Source: Verticiella alkaliphila
GTDB taxonomy: Bacteria > Pseudomonadota > Gammaproteobacteria > Burkholderiales > Burkholderiaceae_B
Reading direction: 5' to 3'
Length of the DNA: 64,000 nt
NCBI RefSeq assembly: GCF_018904615.1
Contig: NZ_JADCNH010000016.1
Location: 1 to 64,000, forward strand
In this document: positions 57,601 to 64,000 of the stretch, piece after piece
Layout: every line of letters starts with the position of its first letter
How positions within the stretch are numbered: position 1 is the first letter of the stretch
The notes under the pieces: model-generated
Database searches by the model: none
Seen by the model: only the letters and a program-made list of their open reading frames with translations
What the model was told of the DNA's origin: nothing
Made by a program: the position numbers and the translations under genes

Positions 57601-58175
57601 TCGCCCAGTGCATCCGTCAGCTGCACCTGGACGTCGCGCACCTGCACGCTCGGCTGGCGCAGCAACCACCGCATGGCCGGACGATCCAGGAGCCGCCCTT
57701 CGCGGCGCCCCACCTCGATCTGGCGGCCTGCCACCTGCCATTGCCGCGCCGATTCGCGATGCACGTCCAGCCGGATGCCGCTGGCATCCAGATAGGTGAA
57801 TTCTGGACGCCAATACACCAGACTGCGCCAGGAGATCGCCGCCTGCGCTTGGCCGATGCTCAGCGCCGGCTCTCCCGCATCGTCCAGCACCGCGACGCCA
57901 TCGGCCTCGAGCCGCAGCGTCCAGCCCTCCCACTGCGCCGCCAGACGATCGATGCGCACCGGCGCGTCCACCACGCGGCTGGCGGCGCGCTCGAGCGCGG
58001 GGCGATAGGTATCGATATGGGGAACGAACCAGAAGCGCAGCGCGGCCAGCGCCAGGGCCGCCACGGCCATGACGGCCAACAGCAACACCTGGAGCGCGCG
58101 TAGCCAGCGCCGGCCGGGCGCGCGCGAGGCGGACACCGGCGTTGGCGAAGGCGACCCTGGTTGGCCCATGAACAT
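54611..58175 (-). pseudogene. yhdP: YhdP-family AsmA-like envelope protein, frameshifted
   Basis: Very large inner-membrane-anchored protein of the AsmA-like group that helps move phospholipid to the outer membrane. A membrane helix near residues 27-47 (ALQVLLLAVMAVAALALAAL) is followed by a long beta-rich periplasmic part with repeated 'LHVDGEV'-like elements. Two frames overlap near 55602-55605, a run of four C on the plus strand. Removing one base changes RTAAGRVAGP to RTAAGGWQARLRARQADG, and the reading then runs on to 54611. Repaired length is about 1187 residues. The gene is divergent from glnE. Confidence 0.88.
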
Positions 58176-58282
58176 GCTTCCTGCTTTTCGGGTGCTACAA
58201 CAGGGTCAGGCCTGTCGGGGCGATGCGTTAATCTTATACCGCGTGTCACGCGCACTCATTCACGCCTCTTCAGGACTTCCGT

Positions 58283-61090
58283 ATGGCTGCAACTGGGCAC
58301 CCTTTGCTGGAACCGGCACTGGGCTGGTCGTCGTATCTGCGGCTGCATGCCCAGGCCCAACCGGCGCTGGCCGATTGGCTGGCGCAGGCTGGCACCGAAC
58401 CTATCACGCCGGCGCGCATCCGCGGCTGGCTTGCGGAGCTCGCCGGCGTGCCCGATGCGGACACCGCCGCCTTGCCGGTGGACGTGTGCCGCACCGCGCT
58501 GCGCCGCCTGCGCCAGCGCGTCTTCCTGCTTGCCATGGTGCGCGACATGGGCGCGCAGGCGAGCCTGGAAGAAGTCACCGGCGCCATGACGACGTTGGCC
58601 GACCTGGCCGTCGGCTGCGCCTATCGGAGCGTTGCGGCGGAGTTGGCGTTAGCACACGGCGTGCCACAGGAGGCGGCCAACGGCCTGCCCCAGGAAATGC
58701 TCATCATGGGCATGGGCAAGCTGGGCGGTGGCGAGCTCAATGTCTCCTCGGACATCGATCTCGTCATGCTGTATGGCGATGAGGGCGAGACGACCGGCCG
58801 CCGACCGCTCTCGCATCACGAGTTCTATGGCCGCCTCACACGGCGCATGATGCCGGTGCTCGCCGACATCGACGAACATGGCTACGTGTTCCGCACGGAT
58901 TTGCGCCTGCGTCCGGATGGCGACGCGGCGCCGCTCGCCTGGAGCCTGGACGCCTTCGAAAGCTATCTCGTGAGCCAAGGCCGCGAGTGGGAGCGCTATG
59001 CCTGGCTGAAGGCGCGCCACATCGAGGCCGATGCCTTTCCCGGCAGCGCCTCGCGCGGCCAGATCGAGCAGCTCGAATCGTTGCGGCGGCCATTCGTCTT
59101 TCGCAAGTACTTCGATTTCGACGCCCTTGCCGCCCTGCGTGGACTGCGCGAACGCATCCGCGACGACTGGAATCGACGTGCCGTCAGCCGCGCGGGTGAC
59201 GACGCGAGCCAGGCAGACAACGTCAAGCTCGGCGAAGGCGGCATCCGGGAAATCGAGTTCATCGTCCAGCTCTCGCAGCTCATCCGTGGCGGGCGCATGC
59301 CAGCGCTGCAGACGCGCGGGCTCCTCGCCTCGCTGCATGCCGAGCGCGATGCCGGCCTCATCGACAGCGCGAGCGCCACGCAGCTGGAATCGGCCTACCG
59401 CTTCCTGCGCCGACTGGAGCACATGCTGCAGTATCGCGACGACCAGCAGACGCACATCCTGCCCACCCAGCCGGAACTGCGCGAGGCGCTCGCGCGCGCC
59501 ATGGGCTTTGCCGATCGCGCGAGCTTCGAGGCGCAGCTCGCGGCACACCGCACCTTTGTCGAGGCCACCTTCCGGGACGTGTTCCGCATGACAGGCCTGC
59601 CCGATGCGAACAACGGCACTGCCGAGACCACGGCGCCGCCGGCCGATCCGGACTGCTCGGCAATGGAAGCCGCGATCCGCGCGTGGTTCCCCGATGACAC
59701 CGCAGGCGCGCGCGCCCGCGTGTCGGCGCTGTGCGACGCCCCGCGCATCCGCGCGCTGCCCGAGCCCAGCCGGCAACGCCTGGACGCGCTGCTGCCCGAG
59801 GCGATCAAGGCCGCGGCCGGCACGCGCGCACCGCAGGTGGCGCTGGGGCGCCTGTGCGATCTCTTCGAGCAGATCGCGCAGCGCCGCGTCTACCTGTCGC
59901 TGCTCACCGAGTACCCGCAGGCGCTCGCCCGCGTGGCGCGCATGGTGGCCGCGAGCGAGTGGGCCGCGCAGTACCTGACCCGTCATCCTCTGCTCCTGGA
60001 CAGCCTCATCGACTGGCGCGCCCTCATGGCGCCGCCGGATTTCGCACAGATCCGCGAGCAGCTCGTCACGAGCCTGGATGCCTGCGTGATGCCGGACGGC
60101 TCGCCGGACGTCGAGCGCCAGATGAATCTCTTGCGAGACACGCGGCATCAGGTGAGCTTTCACATCCTCGCCCAGGATCTCGAAGGCCATGCCACCGTCG
60201 AAAAAGTGGGCGACTACCTGTCCCTGCTCGCCGATCTCCTCCTCGAGCAGACACTGGCCCGCGTGTGGCCGCAGGCCGCGCGTGGCGACGAGCGCCCGCC
60301 GCGCTTTGCCGTGATCGCCTACGGCAAGCTGGGTGGCAAGGAGCTCGGCTACGAGTCCGATCTCGATCTCGTCTTCCTCTTCGATGACACCAATGGCGAC
60401 GACAGCGAGCGCTACGTGCGGTTTGGCCGGCGCATCGTGTCCTGGCTGGGCTCAATGACGTCCTCGGGCCGACTCTATGAAGTCGATCTGCGGCTGCGCC
60501 CGGACGGCGACGCCGGCCTGGTCGCCGCCGCCCTGAGCGCTTTCGAGCGCTATCAGCGCACGCAGGCCTGGGTGTGGGAACACCAGGCGATCACGCGTGC
60601 CCGCTTTGCCGTGGGCGATCCGGGCGTGGGGGAGCGCTTCGAAGAGATCCGCCGGGAGGTGCTGCTGCTGCCGCGCGAACCGGAGGCACTCGCTGCCGAA
60701 GTGCGAGCCATGCGCGAGCGCATCAGCGCGGGGCACCCCAATCCCACAGGTCTCTTCGATCTCAAGCACGACGCGGGCGGCATGGTGGACGTGGAATTCG
60801 TCACCCAATACCTGGTGCTGCGCCACGCGCAGGCGCACCCCGCCCTCCTGGACAACCTGGGCAACATCGCCCTGTTGCGCATCGCCGGCGAGGCAGGATT
60901 GATCCCGACGGAGATCGCGCTGCAGGCCGGCAACGCCTACCGCCGTCTGCGGCGCGAGCAGCATGCCCTGCGCCTGCAAGGCGTGGACAAGGCGCGCGTC
61001 GAGCCCGCGCTCATGGTGGCCGAACGCACGGCCGTGCAGGCGTTGTGGACGGAAGTGCTCGGCGCTCGACTGGCCAAGACTGCCGACTAA
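58283..61090 (+). CDS. glnE: Glutamine synthetase adenylyltransferase/adenylyl-removing enzyme GlnE
   Basis: Bifunctional enzyme that adds and removes AMP on the glutamine synthetase tyrosine, under P-II control; 935 residues. Both catalytic domains are visible: [20 protein letters not shown] (143-162) for deadenylylation and a second, [20 protein letters not shown] (about 678-697), for adenylylation, joined by a helical linker. The ATG at 58283 gives a normal start. It is divergent from yhdP and convergent with norR with 28 bp between stops. Confidence 0.95.
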   Translation: MAATGHPLLEPALGWSSYLRLHAQAQPALADWLAQAGTEPITPARIRGWLAELAGVPDADTAALPVDVCRTALRRLRQRVFLLAMVRDMGAQASLEEVTGAMTTLADLAVGCAYRSVAAELALAHGVPQEAANGLPQEMLIMGMGKLGGGELNVSSDIDLVMLYGDEGETTGRRPLSHHEFYGRLTRRMMPVLADIDEHGYVFRTDLRLRPDGDAAPLAWSLDAFESYLVSQGREWERYAWLKARHIEADAFPGSASRGQIEQLESLRRPFVFRKYFDFDALAALRGLRERIRDDWNRRAVSRAGDDASQADNVKLGEGGIREIEFIVQLSQLIRGGRMPALQTRGLLASLHAERDAGLIDSASATQLESAYRFLRRLEHMLQYRDDQQTHILPTQPELREALARAMGFADRASFEAQLAAHRTFVEATFRDVFRMTGLPDANNGTAETTAPPADPDCSAMEAAIRAWFPDDTAGARARVSALCDAPRIRALPEPSRQRLDALLPEAIKAAAGTRAPQVALGRLCDLFEQIAQRRVYLSLLTEYPQALARVARMVAASEWAAQYLTRHPLLLDSLIDWRALMAPPDFAQIREQLVTSLDACVMPDGSPDVERQMNLLRDTRHQVSFHILAQDLEGHATVEKVGDYLSLLADLLLEQTLARVWPQAARGDERPPRFAVIAYGKLGGKELGYESDLDLVFLFDDTNGDDSERYVRFGRRIVSWLGSMTSSGRLYEVDLRLRPDGDAGLVAAALSAFERYQRTQAWVWEHQAITRARFAVGDPGVGERFEEIRREVLLLPREPEALAAEVRAMRERISAGHPNPTGLFDLKHDAGGMVDVEFVTQYLVLRHAQAHPALLDNLGNIALLRIAGEAGLIPTEIALQAGNAYRRLRREQHALRLQGVDKARVEPALMVAERTAVQALWTEVLGARLAKTAD

Positions 61091-61118
61091 GGCGGCCGGG
61101 GCCGGGGCCGGGCAGTGC

Positions 61119-62693
61119 TCAGCCCAGGCCGAGGCGTCGGCACAATCGGGCGAGGTTTGCCCGATCCAGTCCCAGCACGCGTGCTGCCGCGGCACGATTG
61201 CCATCGTGCTGCGCGAGCGCGCCTTCGATGAGCCGGCGCTGGAGCGCATCCACGGCGGCCCGCAAGGAGGCGGGCGCGGTCGGAAGCCGGGCCTCGTCCA
61301 TGGCCGGAGCGTCGGACACCGCTGCCGGGGTAGCGCTCGTCGTCGGTGCGACGACAGGCAGTCCCAGATCGTCGGCCGTCAGCGTCAACAGGCGCGGCCG
61401 CGGCACGTGCCGGCCGAGCGCCTTGAGCACACTGCGCCCGATGAGATGCTCGAGCTCGCGCACGTTGCCGGGCCAGGCGTAGCCGAGCAGAGCGGCTTGA
61501 GCATCGGCATCGAGCCGCACACCCCCCAGGCCCAGACGCGAGCGGTTCTCTTCCAGGAAGAAGCCCGCCGCGACCAGGACATCGCGACCGCGCTCGCGCA
61601 GGGGCGGCACGTGCAAGGGGTACACGCTCAGACGGTGGTAGAAGTCGGCACGCAACCGCCCTGCCCGGACTTCGGCCGCCAGATCCCGGTTGGTGGCTGC
61701 GATCAGCCTGACATCGACCCGGTGCTCGCGATCCGATCCCACGCGCTGCAGCTGCCCACTCTGCAGCACCCGCAGCAGCTTGGCCTGCACGGCCAGTGGC
61801 AACTCACCCACCTCATCGAGGAACAAGGTGCCGCCATCGGCAAGCTCGAACTTGCCCTGACGATCCCGGCTCGCCCCGGTGAAGGCGCCGCGCACGTGGC
61901 CGAAGAGCTCGCTCTCGACGAGGGTGTCCGGCAGCGCCGCGCAATTCACGCTGATCAAAGGACGGGCCGCGCGCGCCGAGCGGGCATGCAGCGCCTGCGC
62001 CACCAGCTCCTTGCCCACACCCGTCTCCCCCGTCACGAGCACCGTGAGCTCGCTCCCGGCAACGAGGTCGATCTCCCGGGACAGCCGCTTGAAGGCGGCA
62101 CTCTGCCCGGTGAGCTGACGAGCGGGGGGATGCGCCGCGGCCCGATACGCTTCAGCGCGCAGATGCTCCTCGCGGGCTTGACGCGCCAGCGCCCGCAATC
62201 GGGCCACGGCGGCCACCGTGGCCGAGGCGAGCTCGCCGAAGGCGCGCAACGCTGCCATGTGCTCGGACGTGAAGCGATCCGGTGCCAGCGCATCCAGCGT
62301 CAGGACGCCCCAGGGCTCACCATCCACGTGCAACGGGCAGCCCATGCAGTCGTGCACGTCCAGCTCTCCCGTCACGGCGTCGATCAGCCCGTCATAAGGG
62401 TCGGGCAGCGGTGAATCGGCCGGAAAGCGCAGCGGCCCGTCCGCTGCCAATAGCGCCGCCAGGCGCGGATGCTCGTCCAGCCGGAAGCGTCGCCCGAGCG
62501 TGTCCGGCACCAGTCCGTCGATGGCTACCGGCAGCAAGGCATCGCCGTCCAGGCGCAGCAGCGCCGTGGCGTCGCAGGGCAAGAGGCCACGCAGGGTGTC
62601 GAGGAGCCGGCGAAAGCGCTCACGCTCAGGCATGTCGCGCGAGAGATCGGCCATCAGCGGCACGAGCGATTGGAGGAGCACGGAGTGGGTCAT
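61119..62693 (-). CDS. norR: NO-responsive sigma-54 activator NorR
   Basis: Enhancer-binding protein of 524 residues. The N-terminal GAF domain (about 15-165) senses nitric oxide through a non-haem iron; the segment PLPDPYDGLI (96-105) and C116 match the region of its ligands in the E. coli protein. The AAA+ domain has Walker A GETGVGKE (222-229), the sigma-54 contact GAFTGA (269-274) and Walker B TLFLDEVGE (289-297). A Fis-type helix-turn-helix lies in the last 45 residues (GNRAAAARVLGLDRANLARL). It faces hmp across its own binding sites, so it most likely turns on hmp when NO is present. Confidence 0.93.
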   Translation of the reverse strand: MTHSVLLQSLVPLMADLSRDMPERERFRRLLDTLRGLLPCDATALLRLDGDALLPVAIDGLVPDTLGRRFRLDEHPRLAALLAADGPLRFPADSPLPDPYDGLIDAVTGELDVHDCMGCPLHVDGEPWGVLTLDALAPDRFTSEHMAALRAFGELASATVAAVARLRALARQAREEHLRAEAYRAAAHPPARQLTGQSAAFKRLSREIDLVAGSELTVLVTGETGVGKELVAQALHARSARAARPLISVNCAALPDTLVESELFGHVRGAFTGASRDRQGKFELADGGTLFLDEVGELPLAVQAKLLRVLQSGQLQRVGSDREHRVDVRLIAATNRDLAAEVRAGRLRADFYHRLSVYPLHVPPLRERGRDVLVAAGFFLEENRSRLGLGGVRLDADAQAALLGYAWPGNVRELEHLIGRSVLKALGRHVPRPRLLTLTADDLGLPVVAPTTSATPAAVSDAPAMDEARLPTAPASLRAAVDALQRRLIEGALAQHDGNRAAAARVLGLDRANLARLCRRLGLG

Positions 62694-62708
62694 ATCGACC
62701 CCATTGTG

Positions 62709-62744
62709 GTCTCAATGACACCCTCATGACAGTGGTCAAATTGA
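62709..62744. promoter_or_regulatory. NorR enhancer sites
   Basis: Site A is GTCTCAATGAC (62709-62719) and site B is GTCAAATTGAC (62734-62744). Both fit the NorR pattern GT-N7-AC, and B is a perfect GTCA-N3-TGAC inverted repeat. A weaker copy, ACCCTCATGAC, lies between them (62720-62730). Two or three such sites upstream of a sigma-54 promoter are the known NorR enhancer layout. Confidence 0.75.
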
Positions 62745-62785
62745 CCCATACAGCCGCACAGCCGCATGTTCGCTGGCCACCGACA

Positions 62786-62802
62786 TTGGCATAGGCGTTG
62801 CA
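62786..62802 (+). promoter_or_regulatory. Sigma-54 promoter of hmp
   Basis: TTGGCATAGGCGTTGCA carries the -24 GG and -12 GC elements exactly 10 bases apart, matching TGGCA-N6-TTGCA. It lies 36 bp before the hmp ATG and 41 bp after the last NorR site. Confidence 0.8.
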
Positions 62803-62837
62803 TGGAGGAGCCCACACACCGACGACCAGGAGTTTCC

Positions 62838-64000
62838 ATGTTGACCGATGCCCAACGCGCCATCGTAAAGGCCACCGTCCCACTGCTCGAGACGGGTGGG
62901 GAGGCGCTGACCACCCACTTCTACCGCATCATGCTCGCCGAGTACCCGCAGGTGCGCCCTCTCTTCAATCAGGCCCATCAGACGAGTGGCGCGCAGCCCC
63001 GTGCGCTGGCCAATGCGGTGCTGATGTACGCACGACACATCGATCATCTGGAGCGCCTGGGCGATCTGCCGGCCCAGATCATTGCCAAACACGTCGCCCT
63101 GCAGGTGCTGCCCGAACACTATCCAATCGTGGGCACCTGCCTCTTGCGCGCGATCCGCGAGGTGCTGGGCGAGGAGATCGCGACGGATGCCGTGATCGAC
63201 GCCTGGGCCGCGGCCTACCAGCAGTTGGCCGACATCCTCATCGCCGCAGAAGCGCGCGTCTATGACGAGACCGCGACGGCAACCGGTGGCTGGCGCGGCG
63301 AGCGGCGCTTTCGCGTCACAGGCAAGGTGCGCGAAAGCGCCGAGATCACCTCGTTCCATCTCGCCCCCGAAGACGGCGGCCCCGTGCTCAGCCACCAGCC
63401 GGGTCAGTATCTGGGCTTGCGACTTGTCATCGACGGTGTCGAGCATCGGCGCAACTACTCCCTGTCGGCGCCCGCGGATGGGCGCAGCCTGCGCATCAGC
63501 GTCAAGCGCGAGCCCGACGGCGCCGTGTCGCGGCACCTGCACGATCGCGTGAACGTCGGCGACACGCTCGGCGTCTTCCCGCCGGCGGGTGCCTTCACGC
63601 TGGCCGAGGGTGACAAGCCCGTGGTGTTGATCAGCGGTGGCGTCGGCATCACGCCGACACTGCCCATGCTGGATGCCGCGCTGGCGGCGGGCAGACCCGT
63701 GCGCTTCATTCATTGCGCTCGGCACCCGCAGGTGCACGCGTTTCGCGACTGGATCGATGCCCGCGCGGCGCAGACCCCGAAGCTGCAACGCTTCTACTGC
63801 TACGACGATGCGGCCGGCGCAGACAACGGCGAGGATGTGGTGCAAGGTCGGCTGGATGCCGCACGCCTAGCCGCCTGGCTGCCCGAGGATCGCGACGTGG
63901 ATGTGTACTTCCTCGGACCGGCACCCTTCATGGGGAGCGTGCGGCGCGACCTGGGCACACTGGGGGTGCCCCAAGCCCAGGCACGCTATGAGTTCTTCGG
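62838..64000 (+). CDS. hmp: Flavohemoglobin / nitric oxide dioxygenase Hmp, partial
   Basis: Oxidises NO to nitrate with O2 and NADH. The 387 visible residues cover nearly the whole enzyme; the gene runs off the right edge with only a few residues missing at YEFFG. The globin domain (1-145) has Y29, Q53 and the haem ligand H85; the reductase part has R205-N-Y-S208 for FAD and GGVGITPTLPML for NADH. AGGAG lies five bases before the ATG at 62838. Control by NorR and sigma-54 is indicated by the upstream sites. Confidence 0.95.
   Translation, partial: MLTDAQRAIVKATVPLLETGGEALTTHFYRIMLAEYPQVRPLFNQAHQTSGAQPRALANAVLMYARHIDHLERLGDLPAQIIAKHVALQVLPEHYPIVGTCLLRAIREVLGEEIATDAVIDAWAAAYQQLADILIAAEARVYDETATATGGWRGERRFRVTGKVRESAEITSFHLAPEDGGPVLSHQPGQYLGLRLVIDGVEHRRNYSLSAPADGRSLRISVKREPDGAVSRHLHDRVNVGDTLGVFPPAGAFTLAEGDKPVVLISGGVGITPTLPMLDAALAAGRPVRFIHCARHPQVHAFRDWIDARAAQTPKLQRFYCYDDAAGADNGEDVVQGRLDAARLAAWLPEDRDVDVYFLGPAPFMGSVRRDLGTLGVPQAQARYEFF

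Noticed and set aside
55431-58103. 890-codon plus-strand frame opposite yhdP
   Set aside because: Low-complexity Arg/His/Pro/Gln-rich translation typical of antisense in GC-rich DNA. The yhdP frames have membrane helix and family sequence.

Overview
The window is a GC-rich (roughly two-thirds G+C by eye), densely coding chromosomal segment from a betaproteobacterium of the order Burkholderiales. The family-level gene set (14-gene nuo operon followed by a DUF2818 gene, tkt-gap-pgk, ectRABCD, maeB, ubiD, yhdP-glnE) looks most like Alcaligenaceae (Bordetella/Achromobacter relatives). That placement is inference from gene content and protein character, not from a search. I see no rRNA, tRNA, CRISPR array, insertion sequence or prophage; this is mostly core chromosome.

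Layout. 1-5.6 kb (minus strand): edge of a VirB9/TcpQ-like secreted protein, a ugpB-ugpQ pair without its permease genes, dadA, a ferredoxin-reductase flavoprotein and panD. 5.7-6.1 kb (plus): an SMR guanidinium exporter gene (gdx/sugE) behind two ACGA-loop hairpins that match the guanidine-II (mini-ykkC) riboswitch. 6.2-10 kb (minus): ectRABCD, a complete hydroxyectoine pathway with its MarR regulator. 10.4-15 kb (minus): a Cys-motif HTH regulator, an OafA-type O-acyltransferase and a MocR regulator that faces a LysE exporter gene. 15.2-18.8 kb (plus): LysE, an alpha/beta hydrolase, an EamA exporter and a broken MFS transporter. 18.8-33.8 kb (minus): nuoABCDEFGHIJKLMN for respiratory complex I. 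33.9-39.5 kb (minus): an LhgO-like oxidase and tkt-gap-pgk. 39.5-46.4 kb: rsmE, an orphan barstar-like gene, a patatin phospholipase, maeB, a Tat-exported FAD-like protein and a lytic transglycosylase. 46.7-54.6 kb: ubiD, a yqjD/yqjE/yqjK-like trio, dacB, a CtaG-like gene, tldD and a nitrilase. 54.6-61.1 kb: yhdP and glnE. 61.1-64 kb: norR facing hmp across a sigma-54/NorR control region, with hmp running off the end.

Together the genes describe an aerobic, respiring heterotroph. Electrons enter through complex I, carbon moves through lower glycolysis, the pentose phosphate pathway and malic enzyme. Stress capacity includes hydroxyectoine synthesis, NO detoxification and guanidinium export.

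A recurring feature is six frameshifted genes: ugpQ, the Cys-motif regulator, the MFS transporter, nuoL, maeB and yhdP. Five are explained by a single-base gain or loss at a short G/C run and one by a 4-bp tandem duplication. Because two hit central metabolic genes while their neighbours are intact, base-level sequence error is the simplest explanation, but real mutation cannot be excluded from sequence alone.
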